A stretch of 42,344 bases of DNA, taken from the NCBI GenBank assembly GCA_902494715.1, contig CABUUJ010000012.1, forward strand, positions 1 to 42,344, read 5' to 3'. A program made the position numbers and the translations under genes. Shown here in pieces: positions 35,893-42,344 of this stretch; the stretch's first letter is position 1; each line of letters begins with the position of its first letter. The stretch is from an uncultured Collinsella sp. (GTDB lineage Bacteria; Actinomycetota; Coriobacteriia; Coriobacteriales; Coriobacteriaceae). A model generated the notes under the pieces. That model was not told where the DNA came from. It ran no database searches and saw nothing but the letters and a program-made list of their open reading frames with translations.

Positions 35893-36919
35893 CGATCTTG
35901 CTGACCGTGTTCTTTATGCTGCTGCTGGTGAGCCGCTTCGCCGAAAGGGTCACGCGAAGCCTCTGTATGTTGCCGTGATCGGATGCCTTGCCGGAGTGCT
36001 GGCGACCGGAGGGGTCGCCTACGCCGTCGTCAATTCCAGTTATTTTGCCTCTGCCTGGGGAAACCATGGCAACGGAGAGTCCATTACCTGGACTCAAGGT
36101 GGCTCGCCGGGGACTAAATATACCTACACCAGAGAGTTTGGTGATGGTATCGCGCCCCAAAGCTTGGAGGGTTCAGTACAGAAGGTCAATCTGTCCGTCG
36201 AGGGCAACGGCTATACACTCGACATTCATGATATGGCTATCGATAAAAACGGTTGCGGTGCCGTGACGTTTACGTTGTCCAATCCAAATGGTGTTAACTG
36301 CTACAAGCCGGCAGCAGAGATCGGCGAACTTGTTCTTTATGGTGAAGAAGAACAGGGCATCGGCACGCCCGATATGAAGTTCGGCGAGGAATGGGCTGAC
36401 ACACGCTGCACCATTGATAAGGACACATCAAGCGATACTGTCATTAATGGCACGATGTACTTTGCTTCTATGGATCGCGAGCGAGGTTTTCAACATGCGG
36501 TCACCTGGAATATCTCGTGGACCGAGGGCGAAGGCGAGGATGCGAAGCCGTTCGAGGCATCGACGCCCGAGTTTAGCGTTGGAGCGTACGTCGATACAAA
36601 GGAACTCCGCTCCGATGACTCGACTCTTGAGATTAGCCCGTTTTCCATCCAGACGCACATCGATGATCTGGGCTATGAAGCAGTTGATAATAAGCTGACC
36701 GTCAGCTACAAGGATGGATCGGAGCAGACTATCGAAGATGACGACGCAGGGGTGTTCAACTTATATTTTTCTTATGCGCGCAATAGCGGAGAGAACATCT
36801 GGGTGCCAACGAAGTTGATTGATGTCGACCAAGTGGTCTCAGTAACGCTTGAGGGCACGAGGTGCACGTCAACAGGAGGGACCGAAACAGAAGTACCCTT
36901 TACCATCGTCTATTCGTAA
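35843..36919 (+). CDS. Probable anti-sigma membrane protein
   Basis: A 358-residue protein starting at a GTG after GGAGGG, inside the end of the sigma gene, so translation is likely coupled. Residues 1-40 are a short cytoplasmic part (ADSDLADRVLYAAAGEPLRRK), residues about 42-62 one membrane segment (LYVAVIGCLAGVLATGGVAY), and the rest an extracellular beta-rich domain. This is the shape of DUF4179-like anti-sigma proteins that accompany ECF factors. The short cytoplasmic part would hold the sigma factor. Family assignment is from architecture and context. Confidence 0.75.
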   Translation: MKSNQIKQAFESVQADSDLADRVLYAAAGEPLRRKGHAKPLYVAVIGCLAGVLATGGVAYAVVNSSYFASAWGNHGNGESITWTQGGSPGTKYTYTREFGDGIAPQSLEGSVQKVNLSVEGNGYTLDIHDMAIDKNGCGAVTFTLSNPNGVNCYKPAAEIGELVLYGEEEQGIGTPDMKFGEEWADTRCTIDKDTSSDTVINGTMYFASMDRERGFQHAVTWNISWTEGEGEDAKPFEASTPEFSVGAYVDTKELRSDDSTLEISPFSIQTHIDDLGYEAVDNKLTVSYKDGSEQTIEDDDAGVFNLYFSYARNSGENIWVPTKLIDVDQVVSVTLEGTRCTSTGGTETEVPFTIVYS

Positions 36920-36924
36920 GATTT

Positions 36925-36960
36925 GGGGCCGCTTCCTACTAGGGGAAGCGGCCTCTTTTG
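36925..36960 (+). terminator. Sigma/anti-sigma operon terminator
   Basis: GGCCGCTTCC (36927-36936) pairs with GGAAGCGGCC (36944-36953), extended by G-U and G-C pairs, followed by TTTT. Confidence 0.9.
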
Positions 36961-37037
36961 CGTTAAATGGAAACGCCGCCGATTTCCATGCGACAGATGA
37001 GAGCAGATTACCGCTGGAGCGCGACGTTTCCCCAGAT

Positions 37038-37076
37038 AAAACCGACCAAAATAAACCTGTCCCTTTTTGGTAGGGA
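37038..37076 (-). repeat. GGGAC-core hairpin repeat copy 6 (R6)
   Basis: An inverted, degenerate copy of R5. 37053-37070 (AAACCTGTCCCTTTTTGG) is the exact complement of 35251-35268. The distal arm (TAGGGAAC) no longer fully pairs with AAACCGAC, so the stem is shortened to CCAAAA/TTTTGG plus neighbours. Confidence 0.7.
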
Positions 37077-37097
37077 ACGTTGCCCCGACGAGCACGT

Positions 37098-37238
37098 CGG
37101 ATTCCCGGGCCGGGCGGCACAGGGGTTAAGTTTGTCGCGAGTTCCGCACGAGCCGGAGGCCACTTAATGTGGCCTCCGTGCGAGCCAGGACTGTAGAGCA
37201 GCAAACTTAACCCCTGTGCCGCCCGGACCGGGAATCCG
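37098..37238. repeat. Long cruciform element B
   Basis: The outer arms 37098-37134 and 37202-37238 are complementary at 36 of 37 positions. The inner hairpin GGAGGCCAC/GTGGCCTCC (37155-37163, 37169-37177) around TTAAT is closed by GCAC/GTGC (37146-37149, 37178-37181). The core TTCCGCACGAGCCG and CGTGCGAGCCAGGAC matches element A, and inner-stem differences from A are compensatory. The outer arms bear no resemblance to those of A. It lies 206 bp upstream of rpsL. Confidence 0.85.
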
Positions 37239-37321
37239 CCCACGCGCACAGAAGGGGATTCCTTTTGTGTAGGCTTTGCGGAAATGTGGGTATTTTAGGA
37301 TACGCCCGGCGGCGTGGTCTG

Positions 37322-37350
37322 TTGACGGCACAGCTAACGGCACGTATCCT
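37322..37350 (+). promoter_or_regulatory. rpsL-rpsG-fusA-rpsJ promoter
   Basis: TTGACG (37322-37327) and TATCCT (37345-37350) with a 17-bp spacer. A leader of about 85 bases would precede rpsL. The stretch 37239-37321 shows nothing else clear. Confidence 0.65.
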
Positions 37351-37443
37351 ATCGAACTGCGTGTTTCGTAGGGGGATGCTGACCCCTCGATTCAAGCCGT
37401 TGCACTTTACAGAAAGCTGGAATCATTCGAGAAGGAGTACGCT

Positions 37444-37821
37444 TTGCCTACTATTAACCAGCTGGTTCGCCAGGGCCGTCGTTCCGTGCCCAAGAAGTCC
37501 AAGAACGCTGCTCTGCAGCACAACTCCCAGAAGCGCGGCGTGTGCACCCGCGTCTTCACCACGAGCCCCAAGAAGCCGAACTCGGCTCTTCGTAAGGTTG
37601 CCCGTGTTCGCCTTGTCAACGGCATCGAAGTTACTGCTTACATCCCGGGTGAGGGCCACAACCTGCAGGAGCACTCCATCGTGCTCGTCCGCGGCGGTCG
37701 TGTCCGTGACCTCCCTGGTGTCCGTTATCACGTCATCCGTGGCGCCTACGACGCTGCTCCGGTCCAGAACCGTATGCAGGCCCGTTCCAAGTACGGTGCT
37801 AAGCGCCCCAAGGCTAAATAA
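37444..37821 (+). CDS. rpsL: 30S ribosomal protein S12
   Basis: A 125-residue S12, decoding-centre protein and streptomycin target. The start is a TTG after AGAAGGAG, unusual for so strongly expressed a gene. Lys43 in SPKKPN is the sensitive state, but codon 88 (37705-37707, CGT) encodes arginine in GGRVRDLPGVRYH, where E. coli and M. tuberculosis have lysine. Lys88Arg confers streptomycin resistance in several bacteria; here it may be native to the lineage. First gene of the str-type operon. Confidence 0.97.
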   Translation: MPTINQLVRQGRRSVPKKSKNAALQHNSQKRGVCTRVFTTSPKKPNSALRKVARVRLVNGIEVTAYIPGEGHNLQEHSIVLVRGGRVRDLPGVRYHVIRGAYDAAPVQNRMQARSKYGAKRPKAK

Positions 37822-37894
37822 GCCAGATAACGTTTTGATACTTTCGCCGTGTGCCGCCTAAGCGCCGCACGGTAGACACTTAAGGAGATTTCAC

Positions 37895-38368
37895 ATGCCG
37901 CGTCGTGCAGCAGCTAATCGTCGTGAGGTTCAGCCTGACGCCGTTTACAACAACCGCCTGGTGACTCAGCTCATCAACAAGGTCCTTCTTGACGGCAAGA
38001 AGGCCACCGCTGAGCGCATCGTTTACACCGCTTTCGAGATCGTTGCCGAGAAGTCCGAGGGTGGCGACGCTCTCGCTACCTTCAAGAAGGCTATGGACAA
38101 CGTCAAGCCCACGCTCGAGGTTAAGCCCAAGCGTGTCGGTGGCGCTACCTATCAGGTCCCGATGGAGGTCAACTCCCGTCGTTCCACCGCTCTGGGTATC
38201 CGCTGGATTGTCAACTTCTCCCGCGCTCGCAAGGAGAAGACCATGGCCGAGCGTCTCGCCAACGAGATCCTCGACGCTTCCAACGGCCTGGGCGCTTCCG
38301 TCAAGAAGCGTGAGGACGTCTTCAAGATGGCCGAGGCCAACCGCGCGTTCTCTCACTATCGTTGGTAA
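37895..38368 (+). CDS. rpsG: 30S ribosomal protein S7
   Basis: A 157-residue S7, which nucleates assembly of the 30S head and lies at the E site. It begins MPRRAAANRREVQPDAVYNN and contains GGATYQVPMEV near residue 82. AAGGAG precedes the ATG. It lies 73 bp after rpsL and 19 bp before fusA. In E. coli S7 represses this operon; a dedicated binding structure is not evident in the short spacer. Confidence 0.97.
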   Translation: MPRRAAANRREVQPDAVYNNRLVTQLINKVLLDGKKATAERIVYTAFEIVAEKSEGGDALATFKKAMDNVKPTLEVKPKRVGGATYQVPMEVNSRRSTALGIRWIVNFSRARKEKTMAERLANEILDASNGLGASVKKREDVFKMAEANRAFSHYRW

Positions 38369-38387
38369 GTTAAGGTAAGGAACTAAC

Positions 38388-40487
38388 ATGGCTAAGCCTA
38401 AGTACAAGCTTTCCGATACCCGTAACATCGGCATCATGGCCCACATCGATGCCGGTAAGACCACCACGACCGAGCGTATTCTTTACTACACCGGTAAGAC
38501 CCACAAGATCGGTGAGGTCCATGAGGGCGCTGCCACCATGGACTGGATGGTTCAGGAGCAGGAGCGCGGCGTAACCATTACCTCCGCTGCTACCACGTGC
38601 TTCTGGAACAAGGACGGTAAGGACTACCGCATCCAGATCATCGACACCCCGGGCCACGTTGACTTCACCGCCGAGGTCGAGCGCTGCCTGCGCGTCCTCG
38701 ATGGCGCTGTCGCCGTCTTCGACGCCGTTGCCGGCGTCCAGCCCCAGTCTGAGACCGTTTGGCGTCAGGCTTCCACCTTCAACGTCCCCCGCATCGCCTT
38801 CATCAACAAGTATGACCGCGTGGGCGCTGACTTCTTCAACGCTATCGAGACCATGAAGGATCGTCTCGACGCTAACGCCGTGGCCGCTCAGGTCCCGATG
38901 GGCGCCGAGGACAACTTCTGGGGCGTCATCGACCTGGTCACCATGACTGCATGGGACTTCAAGGCCGACGAGAAGGGCATGACCTACCCCGAGCCGATGG
39001 ACGAGATCCCGGCTGAGTTTGCCGACATCGCTGCCACCAAGCGCGAGGAGCTCCTCGACGCTGCTGCCAGCTTTGACGACGAGCTCATGGAGAAGATCCT
39101 CATGGAGGAGGACTTCACCGTCGAGGAGCTCAAGGCTGCTCTGCGCAAGGGTGTTCTGGCCAACGAGCTCAACCTCGTCTTCGTGGGCTCCGCCTACAAG
39201 AACAAGGGCGTTCAGGAGCTGCTCGACGCTGTCGTCGACTACCTGCCCAGCCCGCTCGACGTTGAGGCCGTCACCGGTACCGATCCGGACACCGGCGAGG
39301 AGATCCAGCGTCATCCTTCCTTCGACGAGCCCTTCTCCGGCCTGGTCTTCAAGATCATGACCGACCCGTTCGTCGGTAAGCTCACCTATGTCCGCGTTTA
39401 CTCCGGCCGCGCCGAGTCCGGCTCCTACGTGGTCAACGCTTCCAACGGTCAGCGCGAGCGCCTCGGCCGCATCCTCGAGATGAACGCCGCCGAGCGTATC
39501 GACCGTGACGACGCTGCCGCCGGCGACATCGTCGCTTGCGTCGGCTTCAAGAACTCCACCACCGGTGACACCCTGTGCGCCGAGGGCAAGGAGATCGTCC
39601 TCGAGAAGATCGAGTTCGCTAAGCCCGTTATCGACGTTGCCATCGAGCCCAAGACCAAGGCCGAGCAGGACAAGATGTCCCTGGCTCTGACCAAGCTCGC
39701 CGAGGAGGACCCGACCTTCCAGGTGTCCACCAACCACGAGACCGGCCAGACCATCATCGCCGGCATGGGCGAGCTGCACCTCGAGATCATCGTCGACCGT
39801 CTGCTCCGTGAGTTCAAGGTTGACGCTAACGTTGGTAAGCCCCAGGTTGCCTACCGCGAGACCGCTGGTCATGACGTCGAGAAGGCTGAGGGCAAGTTCG
39901 TCCGTCAGTCCGGCGGTCGCGGTCAGTACGGCCACGCTGTCATCAAGCTCGAGAAGATGGAGGAGGGCTTCGGCTACGAGTTCGTCAACGCTATCGTCGG
40001 CGGCGTCGTGCCCAAGGAGTACATCCCGTCCATCGACAAGGGCATCCAGGAGGCCCTGAACACCGGTGTCATCGCCGGCTTCCCGGTCCTCGACGTTAAG
40101 GTCACCCTGTTCGACGGTTCTTACCACGAGGTCGACTCCTCCGAGGCCGCCTTCAAGATCGCCGGTTCCATGGCTATCAAGGACGCCCTTAAGAAGTCCG
40201 ACCCGCAGCTGCTCGAGCCGATCATGGCTGTCGAGGTCGAGACCCCCGAGCAGTACATGGGCGACGTTATGGGCAACCTCTCCGGTCGCCGCGGCAAGAT
40301 CGAGGGCATGGAGGATCGTAAGAACAGCAAGCTCATCCGTGCCAAGGTGCCGCTGGGCGAGATGTTCGGTTACGCTACCGACCTTCGCTCCCAGACCCAG
40401 GGCCGTGCATCCTACACGATGCAGTTCGACTCTTATGAGCCCGCGCCCAAGTCCATCGTGGACGAGGTCATGAGCAAGAACGCCTAA
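38388..40487 (+). CDS. fusA: Elongation factor G
   Basis: A 699-residue translocase GTPase. G1 AHIDAGKTTTTE is near residue 17, RGVTITSAATT near 60, DTPGHVDF near 88 and NKYDR near 141. Domains II to V follow through MFGYATDLRSQTQGRASY. Note NKYD in place of the commoner NKMD; the specificity-determining residues Asn, Lys and Asp are kept. The gene follows rpsG by 19 bases with AAGGTAAGGA as ribosome binding site. Here rpsJ, not tuf, comes next. Confidence 0.98.
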   Translation: MAKPKYKLSDTRNIGIMAHIDAGKTTTTERILYYTGKTHKIGEVHEGAATMDWMVQEQERGVTITSAATTCFWNKDGKDYRIQIIDTPGHVDFTAEVERCLRVLDGAVAVFDAVAGVQPQSETVWRQASTFNVPRIAFINKYDRVGADFFNAIETMKDRLDANAVAAQVPMGAEDNFWGVIDLVTMTAWDFKADEKGMTYPEPMDEIPAEFADIAATKREELLDAAASFDDELMEKILMEEDFTVEELKAALRKGVLANELNLVFVGSAYKNKGVQELLDAVVDYLPSPLDVEAVTGTDPDTGEEIQRHPSFDEPFSGLVFKIMTDPFVGKLTYVRVYSGRAESGSYVVNASNGQRERLGRILEMNAAERIDRDDAAAGDIVACVGFKNSTTGDTLCAEGKEIVLEKIEFAKPVIDVAIEPKTKAEQDKMSLALTKLAEEDPTFQVSTNHETGQTIIAGMGELHLEIIVDRLLREFKVDANVGKPQVAYRETAGHDVEKAEGKFVRQSGGRGQYGHAVIKLEKMEEGFGYEFVNAIVGGVVPKEYIPSIDKGIQEALNTGVIAGFPVLDVKVTLFDGSYHEVDSSEAAFKIAGSMAIKDALKKSDPQLLEPIMAVEVETPEQYMGDVMGNLSGRRGKIEGMEDRKNSKLIRAKVPLGEMFGYATDLRSQTQGRASYTMQFDSYEPAPKSIVDEVMSKNA

Positions 40488-40547
40488 GTTCGAGCTCCCT
40501 GTTACGTAATCCGCGAGAACATCTCTCGCACTCTTTGGAGGTTTAAG

Positions 40548-40856
40548 TTGGCTACCCAGAAGATCCGCATTCGCCTCAAGGGCTATGATCACGAGGTCGT
40601 CGATCAGTCCGCGAAGCTCATCGTCGAGACCGCTCAGAAGACCGGCGCTCGCGTTTCCGGTCCTGTCCCCCTGCCCACCGAGCGCAACCTGTACACGGTT
40701 ATCCGCTCGCCGCACACGAACAAGGACTCCCGTGAGCAGTTCGAGATGCGCACCCACAAGCGCCTCATCGACATCCTCGACCCCACCTCGGGCACCGTTG
40801 ATTCGCTCATGCGTCTCGACCTCCCCGCTGGCGTCGACATCGACATCAAGCTCTAA
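40548..40856 (+). CDS. rpsJ: 30S ribosomal protein S10
   Basis: A 102-residue S10, 30S head protein and Nus factor (NusE). The start is a TTG after GGAGG. Conserved parts RIRLKGYDHEVVD, GPVPLPTERNLYTV and FEMRTHKRLIDILDP are intact. It is normally the first gene of the S10 operon, followed by rplC. Here an insertion sequence begins 39 bases after its stop, before any rplC sequence appears. Confidence 0.97.
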   Translation: MATQKIRIRLKGYDHEVVDQSAKLIVETAQKTGARVSGPVPLPTERNLYTVIRSPHTNKDSREQFEMRTHKRLIDILDPTSGTVDSLMRLDLPAGVDIDIKL

Positions 40857-40901
40857 GCGATATCGCTCATAGCTTAAAGAGCCCCGCTGCCATTATGAAC
40901 T

Positions 40902-40941
40902 GCCTCCCATTTCTTGGATACGAGAAATGGGAGGCCCTTTT
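40902..40941 (+). terminator. IS left-end hairpin, terminator-like
   Basis: GCCTCCCATTTCT (40902-40914) pairs perfectly with AGAAATGGGAGGC (40923-40935), followed by CCTTTT. It overlaps the left inverted repeat and contains the orfA ribosome binding site GGGAGG (40929-40934) in its 3' arm. Transcripts entering from rpsJ would form it; transcripts starting inside would not. Confidence 0.7.
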
Positions 40942-41457
40942 ATGGCTGGAAACGCTTTGTACGACGTCGGTCTGAGGCTGCGCGCGGCCGAGCTGTACGA
41001 CATGGGGCGAGGCCGCGCATCGATTGCGGCTCTGCTCGGGATACCAGAGGAAACCGTGAGAAAATGGCTAGACATCTACAGATCAGCAGGCATCGAGGTT
41101 CTAGCTATGATGGGAAAGAAGCACGCCGCCTACTCGTTTGAGACGAAGCTGGCCGCCGTCAGGGCGGTCGTTGACGAGGGCATGACGAAGCCCGAGGCCA
41201 TGGCGAAGTTCGGGATAGCCTCGCCGAGCTCTCTCAAGAAATGGCTGAAGGCATACAGGGAGGAAGGTCCGGAGGCGCTCAGGCCGAAGCCCAAGGGGAG
41301 GCCGAAAGGCTCCGGCTCCCCGGCCAAGGAGATGACGCGCGAGCAGGAGCTCGAGCGGAGGGTCCGGAAGCTCGAGGCCGAGAACGCCTACTTAAAAAAA
41401 TCGATAGCCCTGAAGGCAGAGAAGCGCTCCCGAACCGAGAGAAAGCGGTTGTCGTGA
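40942..41457 (+). CDS. IS3-family transposase OrfA
   Basis: A 171-residue DNA-binding protein with two helix-turn-helix modules, at about residues 8-48 (AAELYDMGRGRASIAALLGI) and 65-105 (AVVDEGMTKPEAMAKFGIAS), then a leucine zipper (ELERRVRKLEAENAYLKK). The start is set at 40942, seven bases after GGGAGG; an in-frame ATG at 40927 lies in the hairpin. A run of seven A at 41394-41400, read as TTA AAA AAA, is a canonical -1 slip site joining it to orfB. Confidence 0.9.
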   Translation: MAGNALYDVGLRLRAAELYDMGRGRASIAALLGIPEETVRKWLDIYRSAGIEVLAMMGKKHAAYSFETKLAAVRAVVDEGMTKPEAMAKFGIASPSSLKKWLKAYREEGPEALRPKPKGRPKGSGSPAKEMTREQELERRVRKLEAENAYLKKSIALKAEKRSRTERKRLS

Positions 41458-42305
41458 GCGGGCTTTCAGGGCAGTACCCACTCGTTGACCTGCTGGAATG
41501 CGCCGGCTTGGCGAGGTCGAGCTACTATTACGCGCTGTCGCACCCCAAGGCGCCCACCAGGCCCGAGCTCTGGGAGGCCGCCGCCGAGATATTCTCGCGC
41601 ACCGCCAACGGGTGCGGCCACAGGCAGATCGCCATGTGCCTGCGAGCCGAGCAAGGCGTGCGCATAGCCGACAAGACGGCGCTCAAGATGATGCACGAGA
41701 TGGGTATCAGCTGCGGGATCCGCCGCGAGACCGATTACCACAGGTACAACTCCTACAGGGGCAAGGTCGGCAAAACCTTCGAAAACGTCATCGGCAGGGA
41801 CTTCGAAGCCGACGGGCCCTGGCAGAAGATGGGCACCGACGTCACCGAGTTCAAGCAGCCCTGGGGCAAGGCCTACTTCGCGCCGATCTACGACTTCGGC
41901 AGCAAGGAGATCGTCGCTTGGTCCACGTCGCTGCACCCCGACATGGCCCAGCAGCATGAGCTGCTCGACGAGTTCATATCCAGGAAGCCCGAGGGTGCCA
42001 GCCCGATACTGCACTCCGATATGGGCTGGCAATACCAGCAGGCCGGGTGGTGCAGCAGGCTGGAGAAGGCCGGCGTGGTGCAGAGCATGTCCCGGAAGGG
42101 CAACTGCATCGACAACGGGGCGACCGAGCAGGTGTTCGGCCACATGAAGGACGAGCTCTTCAGGGGGAGGGAATGGCTCTGCTTCGAAGACTTCAAGAGA
42201 GACCTCGACGAATACGTCGTCCACTGGAACACGAGAAGGAGGCAGGTTAAACTAAAGGGACTGACCCCGGAGGAGTTCCGGAATCAGTCCCTATGTGCGG
42301 CGTAG
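41454..42305 (+). CDS. IS3-family transposase OrfB (DDE integrase domain)
   Basis: The catalytic part, with Asp in MGTDVTEF, Asp in LHSDMGWQYQ and Glu in DNGATEQVFGHMK: a complete DDE triad of the rve family. The open frame extends upstream and, after a -1 shift at 41394-41400, gives a fused OrfAB of about 454 residues, the usual active transposase. Independent initiation is also possible at a GTG (41454) overlapping the orfA stop as GTGA; 283 residues in that case. The HTH_21-like segment ELWEAAAEIFSRTANGCGHR precedes the catalytic core. Confidence 0.92.
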   Translation: MSGLSGQYPLVDLLECAGLARSSYYYALSHPKAPTRPELWEAAAEIFSRTANGCGHRQIAMCLRAEQGVRIADKTALKMMHEMGISCGIRRETDYHRYNSYRGKVGKTFENVIGRDFEADGPWQKMGTDVTEFKQPWGKAYFAPIYDFGSKEIVAWSTSLHPDMAQQHELLDEFISRKPEGASPILHSDMGWQYQQAGWCSRLEKAGVVQSMSRKGNCIDNGATEQVFGHMKDELFRGREWLCFEDFKRDLDEYVVHWNTRRRQVKLKGLTPEEFRNQSLCAA

Positions 42306-42344
42306 GCCGCTAATTAGCCCGTCCAAGAATTGGGATGCAGTTCA

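Larger units (their letters stand above)
40896..42344 (+). mobile_element. Complete IS3-family insertion sequence
   Basis: A 1449-bp element whose ends are imperfect inverted repeats: TGAACTGCCTCCCATTTCTT at 40896 and the complement of 42322-42344, matching at 21 of 23 positions. It carries orfA and orfB with a frameshift site and an intact DDE triad, so it looks active. OrfA has the two helix-turn-helix modules of the IS150 group. The right end coincides with the last base of the window, so the target duplication cannot be checked. Confidence 0.92.

Noticed and set aside
38370..40757. A 795-codon open frame antisense to fusA and rpsJ
   Set aside because: Same cause: codon bias of the sense genes. 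No ribosome site or motif.

Overview
The window looks like a chromosomal segment of a high-GC Actinomycetota from the class Coriobacteriia, most likely Collinsella or a close relative. This is an inference from gene content, codon use and intergenic repeat style; no database search was run. Most of the window is core information-processing DNA: translation and RNA polymerase genes, broken up by a roughly 20 kb block of metabolic and transport genes.

Layout. 1-360: paired inverted 15-mers with a 40-bp beat. 381-2069: a tRNA-Tyr/Thr/Met-tuf transcription unit. 2202-4929: rpmG, tRNA-Trp, secE, nusG, rplK, rplA and a terminator. 4943-24240: a block that separates rplKA from rplJL. Its left half is mostly on the minus strand: phosphoesterase, ParB-like/PBP protein, MscS, a three-gene ABC importer, WYL regulator, asnS and crr. 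Its right half is mostly on the plus strand: esterase, FeoA-FeoB fusion, MFS efflux, GH13 amylase, hypoxanthine-DNA glycosylase and aminotransferase, with one unknown gene on the minus strand. 24240-25751: a very long palindrome, an L10 leader with attenuator, and rplJ-rplL. 26005-26966: galU. 27201-35238: rpoB-rpoC. 35245-37076: an ECF sigma factor and its probable anti-sigma partner, bracketed by inverted copies of a short repeat. 37098-37238: a second long palindrome. 37322-40856: rpsL-rpsG-fusA-rpsJ. 40896-42344: a complete IS3-family element 39 bp after rpsJ, ending exactly at the window edge.

The least expected content is intergenic. Two long cruciform-capable elements (24240-24450 and 37098-37238) share a conserved core whose inner stem shows compensatory changes, while their long outer arms are unrelated in sequence yet each perfectly or nearly perfectly self-complementary. 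Both sit just upstream of ribosomal protein operons, and the first contains the -35 box of the rplJ promoter. A second family of small hairpins with a GGGAC core (six copies) often begins exactly at a gene's stop codon and may serve as a mobile terminator. A branched element lies between the esterase and feoAB.

Other notable points are an arginine at codon 88 of rpsL (a streptomycin-resistance position), a helix-hairpin-helix extension on the RpoC C-terminus, an abrupt codon-usage switch inside the aminotransferase, and an IS whose left end forms a hairpin that could both terminate incoming transcription and hide the transposase ribosome binding site.
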